Source of the DNA: UBA6544 sp049601975
GTDB taxonomy: Bacteria; Pseudomonadota; Alphaproteobacteria; UBA8366
DNA length: 55,798 nucleotides
Direction of reading: 5' to 3'
Assembly (NCBI GenBank): GCA_049601975.1
Contig: JBMYRC010000011.1
Location: 1 to 55,798 of the forward strand
Shown: piece after piece, positions 44,672 to 52,365 of the stretch
How the letters are laid out: the number at the start of each line of letters is the position of its first letter
How positions within the stretch are numbered: position 1 is the first letter of the stretch
Translations under genes and position numbers: made by a program
The notes under the pieces: model-generated
What the model saw: only the letters and a program-made list of their open reading frames with translations
Database searches by the model: none
Told to the model about the DNA's origin: nothing

Positions 44672-45762
44672 CCATCCTCAAGATGCAAGAGTAGGGCCAG
44701 TCCGATCATCAGAGTCACGCCGGCCGGCGTCCACGCAGCCAATTGGGTCGGCACGTTCGTCGAGAGTCCCAAGGCGTGTACCACATCTCCTAAAATATAT
44801 AGGAGAAAACTGATCACCACGCCGCCGACGACCGCAAAAAATGCTCCTGATCGTTTATTGATATGAACGGTAAAAGCGGCCGCCACCAGAACCATCGCGC
44901 AGAGCAAAACCGGCAACGCCAACAAGGAGTATAAATGCAGACGGTGGCGATGGCCGGAAAACCCTGCCGCTTCGAGTTCGGTAATAAACGCCGGCAAATC
45001 CCAAAATGACATTGTCTCCGGTGACGCAAAGCTCTCCTGAATTTTCATCAACGTCAGGTCAGATGGCAGCTCATATTTTGCGATCCGATGCGCGGCTCGA
45101 TTCGGTGTGGAAATCCAACCGTCGCGGATATCCCAATAGCCGACTTTCAATTGTGCGGTCTCAGCATCAATGCGACCGACGAATTTGTCGCTCCCCTCAA
45201 ACAGAAAAATGATGACGTCGTGCAATTTCATTTCTTTTTGCGAGACGCGCAGCGCATGGATCACGGCTTGACCGCCGGTATCTGATTGACGGAGCCACAA
45301 TCCATTCTTGGAGACAGCCAACATGCTGGTGGTCCGCTTTAGGTATTTCGATTCTACATTTTCGAACTTCGACAACATGACAGCCGAAAACGGATTAAAT
45401 ATCGCCACCTGGAAAACGCCGACGCCAAAGGTAAAAATCATGGCAGGTATCAAAAACTGCCAAATTGAAACGCCGGCCGCACGGGCGACGATTATTTCAT
45501 TAGCGTTCGCCAAACGCCAAAATGCGAACATCGCCCCAAACAAAACCGTGAACGGTAGGATCGTTTCAGCCAGATGCGGCAGCTTGAATAAGCTCATTTG
45601 GAGGATGATGCTCATCGTCGCTTCTTCCTTGCCGGATGCGCGACGCATCATCTCCACAACATCAAACATTAGCGCGATGCCCATCAAGGCAAAGAACGCT
45701 CCCGCCAGCCAGAACGCATACTGGCGGCCTAAATAGCTCGATAAGGTCGGCGACAATCGCAC
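44668..45762 (-). CDS. lptG: LPS export permease LptG
   Basis: A 364-residue YjgP/YjgQ-family inner-membrane protein: SYLGRQYAFWLAGAFFALMGIALMF as TM1, LPHLAETILPFTVLFGAMFAFWRLANANEIIVARAAGVS as the typical second/third segment, a periplasmic jellyroll, and three TM helices at the C-terminus. It is the partner of LptF. Start is GTG 45762. It heads the lptG-lptD-surA-pdxA-rsmA operon, but its usual upstream partner lptF is 24.5 kb away and on the other strand. Upstream lies the long AT-rich gap. Confidence 0.9.
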   Translation of the reverse strand: MRLSPTLSSYLGRQYAFWLAGAFFALMGIALMFDVVEMMRRASGKEEATMSIILQMSLFKLPHLAETILPFTVLFGAMFAFWRLANANEIIVARAAGVSIWQFLIPAMIFTFGVGVFQVAIFNPFSAVMLSKFENVESKYLKRTTSMLAVSKNGLWLRQSDTGGQAVIHALRVSQKEMKLHDVIIFLFEGSDKFVGRIDAETAQLKVGYWDIRDGWISTPNRAAHRIAKYELPSDLTLMKIQESFASPETMSFWDLPAFITELEAAGFSGHRHRLHLYSLLALPVLLCAMVLVAAAFTVHINKRSGAFFAVVGGVVISFLLYILGDVVHALGLSTNVPTQLAAWTPAGVTLMIGLALLLHLEDG

Positions 45763-45859
45763 GTGTAACCCTCGGCATTAAACGTGCAGCTACGCTCTTC
45801 GCGTTACTGCGGTGTGCTCCAAACCAACTAGGCGGTCAAAAAACGACTTCAGACAAACG

Positions 45860-45888
45860 GCCATCCCCGACCCAAAGTCGGAGATGGC
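45860..45888. repeat. 12-bp inverted repeat (one mismatch)
   Basis: GCCATCCCCGAC (45860-45871) and GTCGGAGATGGC (45877-45888), 11 of 12 bases pairing over a 5-base loop. No T-tract follows on either strand. It lies in the upstream region of lptG (minus) and may act in its leader or as an eroded terminator. Confidence 0.5.
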
Positions 45889-46035
45889 ATATTGAACTAA
45901 GTTACAGGCAAAAAATTTTCGTTGCCTAGAGTAAATCCTCACAATTCATTCAATCGCTCCATCAGAAGATTATCTTTGTTTTTCTTCTCATACCCTGGCT
46001 TTTTTTTATCGGACACAGTAATAGACCGGAACGTT

Positions 46036-46065
46036 ATGACTTTAAAAGCCTTTTTCGTTTAGAAT
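46036..46065 (+). promoter_or_regulatory. Possible promoter of the Dpr-like operon
   Basis: ATGACT (46036-46041), an 18-base spacer and TAGAAT (46060-46065, 5/6 match to TATAAT). It would give a leader of about 125 bases before the UbiA-like gene. Confidence 0.35.
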
Positions 46066-46173
46066 GATCCTATTACTGGTCCCGCATTTGACCTGATCGA
46101 GGCATCGGAAGGCCAACATTTTGACGAGCATTGAATTTGCGTCATGCGATTGGTGTGGTTTTGAGTACAGCAC

Positions 46174-46186
46174 GGTCAAATTGACC
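46174..46186. promoter_or_regulatory. Perfect 13-bp palindrome, candidate operator
   Basis: GGTCAA-A-TTGACC, ending 11 bases before the ATG of the first island gene. A two-fold symmetric 6-bp half site so near the start is typical of a repressor operator. It also overlaps the upstream edge of the ribosome site and a four-codon frame (ATG 46187 to TGA 46201) that overlaps the ATG of the gene. Confidence 0.4.
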
Positions 46187-46197
46187 ATGGGGCAGAT

Positions 46198-47061
46198 ATG
46201 AAAATTGTGGCGATTACGGCGCTTATTCGCCCACAGCAATGGGTGAAGAATATTTTTGTCTTCGCGCCGCTGTTTTTCAGCCCTTCACTCGCGAATGATA
46301 GCGCCGCCGAAAACGTCACCCTGATCTTTATCGCCTTTTGCTTGACTGCGAGTGGCGTCTATTGCTTTAACGATTTTTGTGATCGCGAAGCAGATAAGCA
46401 TCACCCAAAAAAGAAAGCGCGTCCGGTCGCCGCGGGCTTGATTTCCCCATCAGTAGCGTTTGGCCTCTATTTTTTTCTTTCCGCCAGCGGTTTGGCGCTT
46501 GCTTTCGCCACCACACAGGCCGGGTGGATAATTCTCGCATATTTCATTTTGACATCGTCTTATACCCTGATTTTAAAGAGAATCGCCATCGTCGACGTCC
46601 TGACGATCGCCCTCGGGTTCGTGTTGCGGGTGCATGCGGGCGCGGCGGCGGCGGAGCTCCAACCGACGGTGTGGATTCTCGTATGCACAGGCATGCTCGC
46701 CTTGTTTATTGCCTTAACAAAACGACGTGATGATCTCACCCAAGAGCTAGATGCGGCCCATCGTGAGAGCCTAAACGGCTATTCCGTCGCCTTTTTGGAT
46801 GCGGCCTTCATTATGGTTTCTACTGCCTTGGTCGTCTCGTATGTGGTTTTCACCACGGATGTTGACGCCATGGGCCGCCTCGGCAGTGAGGAACTGTATC
46901 TGACGATCCCCTTCGTCATCGCCGGTGTTTTGCGCCATTTGCAATTAACAATGGTTTTCAAAAAATCCGGTGCTCCGACAGAACTCGCGATCAGCGATCC
47001 GTTTCTTGTGATCTGCCTCTTGGGATGGGTCGGTGCCTTCAGTTACTTGATGTACGGCTGA
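46198..47061 (+). CDS. Prenyl-phosphate phosphoribosyltransferase-like protein (UbiA superfamily, DPPR synthase-like)
   Basis: A 287-residue membrane protein with about eight TM helices. The metal/diphosphate-binding loop NDFCDREADKHHPKKKARP (NDxxDxxxD) is near residue 58, with LRVHAGAAAAE and the second acidic loop ALTKRRDDL downstream; ALVVSYVVFTTD follows. This matches decaprenyl-phosphate 5-phosphoribosyltransferase (mycobacterial UbiA, Rv3806c) rather than ubiquinone UbiA. The enzyme joins PRPP to polyprenyl phosphate. Adjacent DprE1/DprE2-like genes strongly support the role. It is the first gene of a four-gene run, 12 bases from the next. Confidence 0.85.
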   Translation: MKIVAITALIRPQQWVKNIFVFAPLFFSPSLANDSAAENVTLIFIAFCLTASGVYCFNDFCDREADKHHPKKKARPVAAGLISPSVAFGLYFFLSASGLALAFATTQAGWIILAYFILTSSYTLILKRIAIVDVLTIALGFVLRVHAGAAAAELQPTVWILVCTGMLALFIALTKRRDDLTQELDAAHRESLNGYSVAFLDAAFIMVSTALVVSYVVFTTDVDAMGRLGSEELYLTIPFVIAGVLRHLQLTMVFKKSGAPTELAISDPFLVICLLGWVGAFSYLMYG

Positions 47062-47073
47062 CGGAGACAGACA

Positions 47074-48411
47074 GTGCACGCGAAAGACATGCGGCTGACA
47101 TCCTGGGGGCGAAATCTGCACGCCGATATGACCGCCTACCGTCCGGAGCGTTTTGCGAATCTTTGCGAAGCGGTCCGCATTGCGGAGCCGGGAGGCACCA
47201 TTGCCTATGGCGGCGGTCGAAATTACGGCGATTTGAGCCTCTGCAAGGGCGGCACGTCGATTATGACAGCGCGTCTCGACCGTTTCCTTGCCTTCGACGA
47301 GGATGGCGGCACGATCGCGGTCGAACCAGGCGTCACCTTCACCGATCTACAGGCATTCGCCCTGCCTCGTGGATTCTTACCGCCCGTGACCCCGGGCACC
47401 GGCTTCGTAACCGTCGGCGGCGGCGTGGCGAGCGACGTGCACGGAAAAAACCATGACCACGACGGCAGCTTGGAAAATCATATCGACTGGCTTGATATCG
47501 TCTTGGCGGATGGTAGCTGTGTGCGGGCCTCACGCGACGAACGCCCTGACCTATTCGCCGCGACGGTTGGCGGTTGTGGTCTGACTGGCATTATTGCCGC
47601 CATTGGTCTCCGTCTAAGGCGGCACCGCGCCAATGCAGTTGAGACCCACGAATTCCGCGTCCGGGATCTTGAGCATTATTTCCAATTAATGACGGAACAC
47701 CGTAATACGTCGACCTACACGGTGGGCTGGATCGACGCTCTGCAACGAGGCGCATATCTGGGCCGCGGTATTTTTCAAACCGGTGAACCCGTCGACGACC
47801 CTAGCGTCAAATCTCGGGAACGCACCCATTCCGTCCCGTTCACATTTCCCAACATGACATTAAACCGCGTTATTGTCGCACTGTTCAACGAGATGTATTA
47901 CCGCCGGGTGCCGACGGGTGGTCGCAGCCGTATCGTCGACTACGATACCTTCCATCATCCACTCGATGCTGTTGAGAATTGGAATCGATTTTACGGTCGT
48001 GGCGGTTTCTATCAATTCCAATGCGTTCTTCCCGACGAAACGGCCCTTCCCGGTGTTAAAGCATTATTGGAAAAGGTCGCCACAGCCCGAGCCGCCTCTT
48101 TTCTTGGTGTTTTAAAGACCTTCGGAGCCGAAGGCCTTGGGCATCTGTCTTTCCCCCGACCCGGTGTCACGTTGAGCCTCGATATTCCGATGCGAGCAGA
48201 AACATTGGCCTTAATGCAGAGCTTGGAAGCGACGACGTTGGAGCATGGTGGGCGTCTTTATCTCGCCAAGGATGCGGTGATGTCCGCCGATGGGTTCGCG
48301 CAAATGTACCCCCGTCTTGATGAGTTCCGGGCCGTTTTATATAAGTATGATCCAGATGAAAAATTCGGCTCGGAAATGTCGCATCGGCTGAAAATGCGGG
48401 CGGCGATATGA
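47074..48411 (+). CDS. dprE1: DprE1-like FAD oxidoreductase (decaprenylphosphoryl-ribose 2'-oxidase)
   Basis: A 445-residue VAO-type flavoprotein. The FAD-binding half has LTSWGRNLHADM, GGGRNYGDLSL and the flavin-site stretch GVASDVHGKNHDHDGS (His123, equivalent to His132 of M. tuberculosis DprE1). The C-terminal half has GRLYLAKDA (Lys399, equivalent to Lys418) and the PGVTLSLDIP segment, where Ser368 occupies the place of Cys387, the target of benzothiazinone drugs; the 19-residue offset is the same at both sites, supporting the alignment. With DprE2 the enzyme epimerises polyprenyl-phosphoryl ribose to arabinose. Start GTG 47074 with GGAG upstream; ATGA overlap with the next gene. Confidence 0.87.
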   Translation: MHAKDMRLTSWGRNLHADMTAYRPERFANLCEAVRIAEPGGTIAYGGGRNYGDLSLCKGGTSIMTARLDRFLAFDEDGGTIAVEPGVTFTDLQAFALPRGFLPPVTPGTGFVTVGGGVASDVHGKNHDHDGSLENHIDWLDIVLADGSCVRASRDERPDLFAATVGGCGLTGIIAAIGLRLRRHRANAVETHEFRVRDLEHYFQLMTEHRNTSTYTVGWIDALQRGAYLGRGIFQTGEPVDDPSVKSRERTHSVPFTFPNMTLNRVIVALFNEMYYRRVPTGGRSRIVDYDTFHHPLDAVENWNRFYGRGGFYQFQCVLPDETALPGVKALLEKVATARAASFLGVLKTFGAEGLGHLSFPRPGVTLSLDIPMRAETLALMQSLEATTLEHGGRLYLAKDAVMSADGFAQMYPRLDEFRAVLYKYDPDEKFGSEMSHRLKMRAAI

Positions 48412-49163
48412 CAGACCCCGCCCCACAAATTAAGACCTGGATCATTCTCGGTGCGTCCTCCTCAGTCGGTCGCGCGTTCGCGCGCCAGGCGGCGGCGAAA
48501 GGCGCCGATGTGGTTCTGGCCGGGCGGGATACCGAGGATTTGGCACGAGCCGCGCAAGATATCTTGGCACGCTTTGATGTGTCTGCGACGGCATTCCCGT
48601 TCGATGCGGACGATTACGATACCCACGAAGCGCTCGCCAACTCACTAAACGAACGTAATGCGCCATTTGGCATTTTTCTGCTCTTCGGCACCATGCCGGA
48701 ACAATCGGAGATCGACACGAATTTAGACCTCGCCGTGCAGACAATCAACGTCAACTATCTGGGTGCCGTTTCCATCCTCTCACGCCTGGCTGCCAAACTT
48801 GAAGCGGACGGCTCGGGACGTGTCGTTGTCATGAGTTCAGTGGCGGGCGACCGGGGCCGATTGAAAAATTACGTCTATGGATCGGCCAAAGCGGGCTTGA
48901 ACGTGTATCTGCAAGGACTGCGCGCGCGGCTCTGTCGCGCCGGGATTAGCGTCACGACGGTCAAAGCCGGATTTATCGACACCGACATGACGTTCGGCGC
49001 ATCAGGACTGTTTCTCGTTGCAACACCAGATGCCTGCGCCAAGGCTTGCTTGACCTTGGCCGGGAAGGATCGGGACGTTGCTTACTACCCCTGGTTCTGG
49101 CGTTACATCATGTTGATCATTCGCCACATCCCGGAAAAAATATTTAAACGGATGAGCATCTGA
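48408..49163 (+). CDS. dprE2: DprE2-like SDR (keto-ribose reductase of the epimerase pair)
   Basis: A 251-residue SDR: WIILGASSSVGRAFARQAA is an unusual GASSSVG cofactor loop, typical of DprE2; GIFLLFGTMP replaces the NNAG motif, and SSVAGDRGRLKNYVYGSAKAGLNVYLQGL carries the Ser, Tyr and Lys. It has the long C-terminus of the group (YYPWFWRYIMLIIRHIPEKIFKRM), which could touch the membrane. It reduces the 2'-keto product of DprE1 to the arabinose form. It overlaps dprE1 by ATGA (48408-48411), as expected for a two-enzyme complex. Confidence 0.85.
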   Translation: MTDPAPQIKTWIILGASSSVGRAFARQAAAKGADVVLAGRDTEDLARAAQDILARFDVSATAFPFDADDYDTHEALANSLNERNAPFGIFLLFGTMPEQSEIDTNLDLAVQTINVNYLGAVSILSRLAAKLEADGSGRVVVMSSVAGDRGRLKNYVYGSAKAGLNVYLQGLRARLCRAGISVTTVKAGFIDTDMTFGASGLFLVATPDACAKACLTLAGKDRDVAYYPWFWRYIMLIIRHIPEKIFKRMSI

Positions 49164-49215
49164 CACTCATGTTCTCGTATCCACAAAGTCATTTCGAGCC
49201 AAGGTAGCAGGACAC

Positions 49216-51102
49216 GTGTTCTCCATTGTCAGTAGTTTCCTGCCCGAGCCCGCCCAGTGGGTGGGTCTCGGCGCAACCCTTCTGACCTTCCTGATGCTTG
49301 CAGGCCTCGGCAGCATTCGCGGCGTTTCGGACGAATTGCCGGGCCTGCCAATTCTGATCGGTTGGTCCATACTCGCCGTGGTACTCACGACCGTCGGCGT
49401 TTTTACGCCATGGGCCTTCACGCCCTTCTTCTGGGGGCTGGCGGCCATTTCCGTCTTCTCCCTAATCATCATGACCAAGCACAAAAGCGTTAGCTTGATG
49501 CCGCTGCTGCCAATTTTCGTACTTGGCTCACCTTTGCTCCTGATTATGGCCGGGAAAGTTCCCTCGGAGGTCGATAGTTTTACCCATTGGCTGCCGAACG
49601 GTCTCTATATCGTTGAGAATGACACTTTCCTTCGCGCCGACCGGCCGGAAAGCCGCTCCGTCTACCCCGGCTTCCCCTACAATGTGACGTATCTGTTTTT
49701 GGCTGCGAGCCGGTTTGCGGGCGAATTTGTCGAGAATGCGATTATCCTGTTCAACGTCACCTGGCTGCTGCTCTTCGCGGCTTTACTAGCCTCGTTGCTG
49801 CGCCGCAGTGGTGCCGTGCCATCAGGCAACGCCTGGAAGCTCGCCGCTTTGGCCCTTCTTTGCGCGACGATCCTCAATCCGATCTTTGTCAGACGTATTT
49901 GGCTGACCTCCTATCCGGACACTTCGACATCGATCGTCGTCGCCTTCGCCGGTATCGCCGGGTGGTTATGGATCGAAGCCATAGTCCACAAGGATCGCTC
50001 GGAAGCCGCCAAAGCGCTTGCCTTCGCCCTGCTGCTAACACTACTGATCAACATCAAACAAGCCAATCTCGTGCTGGTGGTGGCATTGGTCACAGCCACG
50101 GGTATGGTCGTCTTGCGCGACCAAGCCGCCCCATTCAGCACTTATCTGAAGCGCTTGCCGGTCATCATCGGGTTGCCGCTGATATTATATTTCAGCTGGA
50201 GATATTATCTAACGGACGTCACGTCGCTAAATGAAAACAAGATGCTGCCCTTCGCCGATTGGCCCTTCGGGCGGTTGCCCGACCTGCTGCAAAAAATGGG
50301 CGTCGTCATCTACCGCAAGGCGCTCTATTTCGCGCTCGGGCTTGGGCTACTGGTCTGGGGTTTGCGGGTTTGGATCGGGCGGCCAAACTCAAGCTTTGAC
50401 CGTCTTGCGATCATCGTCGGGGCTACCTTTGTTGGTTACAATTTATTCCTGCTGCTAATTTTTATCGCGCATTTCAACGGACACCCCCAATCCTATTGGC
50501 GCTTCAACACCCATATCGGCTATCTGATTTTTGCCACAACAGTCTATGGCTTGGGTCTCGCTTATCACCGGCATGTAGAACGTCTCAAGCCGGGCATTGT
50601 CGCCGGCTTGAAGAAAGTCGCGACCGCACTGGTGATCCTCGTACCATTGCTGGAACTAGGGCTCGCCAATTATTGGCGCTTTGATCTGGAAATTCCGAAA
50701 CCGCTGCTGCGCAAGGCCGGGCGGGAACTTGCCACGCGCCTTCCGGCCGACGCGCAAATTGCCGCCATCGTGCCGGGCGATCTCGGAAATTTCACGTCGA
50801 TCCTCGGCCACTACGCAACCATCGATCGCCCAGACATCCATACCACCGCCATCAACAAGCCGTCGCATATCACCAGTTTCGTGAATTCCGCAGGCAATCA
50901 TCCAACCTATATCTGGGCGTATTGCCCGGCGGGTTGGATCGAAGACGCTCTCCAAGTCAACGTCGCCCCTAGCAATGCCGCCCTTTTTGTGAAGGACGGC
51001 AGCACCTGGAAAGTCGACACTTTATGGCCGCACCGCGCACCGAACCGTTTCACCAAGGTGTACAAACTGTTCAATCTCTCGAAATGCGCGGGCGTTAACT
51101 AA
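49216..51102 (+). CDS. Large multi-TM protein, GT-C-like glycosyltransferase candidate
   Basis: A 628-residue protein with about 12-13 TM helices and a soluble C-terminal domain of ~140 residues. Between TM4 and TM5 there is a large non-cytoplasmic-type loop with SEVDSFTHWLPNGLYIVEN (Glu118, Asp120) and a conserved-looking YPGFPYNVTY, the position and acidic motif expected for the catalytic loop of GT-C enzymes that use polyprenyl-phosphate sugars. Its place directly after the Dpr-like trio makes an arabinosyltransferase for an envelope polymer or protein the natural guess. It does not look like mycobacterial EmbA/B/C in size. Start GTG 49216; 52 bases from dprE2. It converges on an acyl-CoA dehydrogenase, overlapping by 4 bases. 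Confidence 0.6.
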   Translation: MFSIVSSFLPEPAQWVGLGATLLTFLMLAGLGSIRGVSDELPGLPILIGWSILAVVLTTVGVFTPWAFTPFFWGLAAISVFSLIIMTKHKSVSLMPLLPIFVLGSPLLLIMAGKVPSEVDSFTHWLPNGLYIVENDTFLRADRPESRSVYPGFPYNVTYLFLAASRFAGEFVENAIILFNVTWLLLFAALLASLLRRSGAVPSGNAWKLAALALLCATILNPIFVRRIWLTSYPDTSTSIVVAFAGIAGWLWIEAIVHKDRSEAAKALAFALLLTLLINIKQANLVLVVALVTATGMVVLRDQAAPFSTYLKRLPVIIGLPLILYFSWRYYLTDVTSLNENKMLPFADWPFGRLPDLLQKMGVVIYRKALYFALGLGLLVWGLRVWIGRPNSSFDRLAIIVGATFVGYNLFLLLIFIAHFNGHPQSYWRFNTHIGYLIFATTVYGLGLAYHRHVERLKPGIVAGLKKVATALVILVPLLELGLANYWRFDLEIPKPLLRKAGRELATRLPADAQIAAIVPGDLGNFTSILGHYATIDRPDIHTTAINKPSHITSFVNSAGNHPTYIWAYCPAGWIEDALQVNVAPSNAALFVKDGSTWKVDTLWPHRAPNRFTKVYKLFNLSKCAGVN

Positions 51103-52352
51103 ACCACGTTCTTCGGCACTTCCCGGAAAGGCCGATCCGTATCCGTGCGCGGCTCCTTCGGCATTTTTAGGACGCGTTCGGAGATGATGTTCTTCTGAAT
51201 TTCATCAGTGCCGCCGGCAATTGAAATTGCAGGAGTCGATATCAGAATTTCCGCGATCAAGCCGTCCATCGGGCCTTCGTCCCCGGTCAACATCGAATCC
51301 GCACCGGTCATCGCCGTATGCACCTTATTGGCGGCCCGGGCGATATAACTCGCCGCGAGCTTTCCAAGCGATCCTTCCGGTCCTTGCACCCGCCCCTGTG
51401 CTTGAGCTTCACGGGCACGTCGGGCGGTCCATTCGGCGGACTTAGCCATTGTCATTAGTTTGGCAATTTCCTGACGCATGACCGGGTCGGTATTGGCCCC
51501 GGTTTCCTTCGCACGATCCAATATCAAATCGATGCGCCCCGCCCGTTGCGGATACCACTTATAAGGCTCGAGAGCGATGGCGATTTCCTTCGCTTCTTCT
51601 TGGTAGATGCGCTCCGGCCTGTCCGTAGCCCCCGCGTGCCGGCGCAGTCCGTCTGCCCCCCGGCGTTCATGCATCAAGGTGGTCGTCGCGACCTTCCAAC
51701 CGTCGCCCAGGTTCTCAAGCATGAATTCCGGTGCTATTTCAGCATCGGTAAAGAAGACCTGATTGAATGACGCGTGTCCGTTCATCTGCCGGAGCGGTAC
51801 TACTTCGATACCCGTTTGATGGATATCGATGATGAAGTAGGTCAACCCTTTGTGCTTCGGTACATCCACATCGGTGCGTGCCAACAGCAAGCCGTAATCG
51901 GCATGATGGGCACTCGTGGTCCATACTTTTTGGCCATTGACGACCCATTTGTTGCCCTTGAGTTCGGCGCGGGTCATGGCCCCTGCCAAGTCCGAACCGC
52001 TACCGGGCTCGCTGAACAACTGACACCACGTGTCTTCGCCGGTAAGAATACGGCGCAGGAACTTCTCCTTATGCATATCCGTGCCATGCGTCAGGATCGT
52101 CGCCGCCGCCAGCGTGCGAATTCCCATCTTCGCAACGCCGACCGCGCCAATGCGATCGAACTCCTCGTCAACCACGGGCACCATGCCGACCGGCAGATCA
52201 CGCCCATACCATTCCTTCGGCCAATGGGGCGCTCCCCAGCCGGAATCAGCCAGCTTATTGCGCCATTCGACAAGACCCTGATCGGGATCCCAATTTTCTT
52301 CCAACCATGCGCGGGCTTCCGCGCGGACGGACTCTGCTGTGATTTCACTCAT
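51099..52352 (-). CDS. Acyl-CoA dehydrogenase family protein
   Basis: A 417-residue flavoenzyme subunit. CQLFSEPGSGSDLAGAMTRAE is the FAD/substrate signature, followed by GQKVWTTSAHHADYGLLLARTD; the C-terminal helical domain carries MTGADSMLTGDEG and the end motif SIAGGTDEIQKNIISERVL. An ACAD of this length with a second ACAD gene 13 bases upstream suggests a heteromeric (alpha2beta2) enzyme, such as those used for steroid or branched side chains in actinobacteria. Substrate unknown. Confidence 0.9.
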   Translation of the reverse strand: MSEITAESVRAEARAWLEENWDPDQGLVEWRNKLADSGWGAPHWPKEWYGRDLPVGMVPVVDEEFDRIGAVGVAKMGIRTLAAATILTHGTDMHKEKFLRRILTGEDTWCQLFSEPGSGSDLAGAMTRAELKGNKWVVNGQKVWTTSAHHADYGLLLARTDVDVPKHKGLTYFIIDIHQTGIEVVPLRQMNGHASFNQVFFTDAEIAPEFMLENLGDGWKVATTTLMHERRGADGLRRHAGATDRPERIYQEEAKEIAIALEPYKWYPQRAGRIDLILDRAKETGANTDPVMRQEIAKLMTMAKSAEWTARRAREAQAQGRVQGPEGSLGKLAASYIARAANKVHTAMTGADSMLTGDEGPMDGLIAEILISTPAISIAGGTDEIQKNIISERVLKMPKEPRTDTDRPFREVPKNVV

Positions 52353-52365
52353 CGTACCGTCCTCC

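Larger units (their letters stand above)
45763..46197. other. AT-rich intergenic gap (435 bases) between lptG and the Dpr-like island
   Basis: No credible coding frame: open stretches here are short and lack ribosome sites or conserved patterns. It is noticeably richer in A and T than the flanking genes and contains a 12-bp hairpin (45860-45888), a short inverted repeat (45906-45927), a T8 run near 45998-46005, a promoter-like pair (46036-46065) and a palindrome just before the next gene. It also marks one side of the proposed inversion, so remnants of a lost element could be expected, but I see no recognisable one. Confidence 0.6.

Noticed and set aside
46120..51102. Mobile element carrying the Dpr-like island
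   Set aside because: No transposase, integrase, direct repeats or tRNA end was seen on either side; transfer remains possible but unsupported here.
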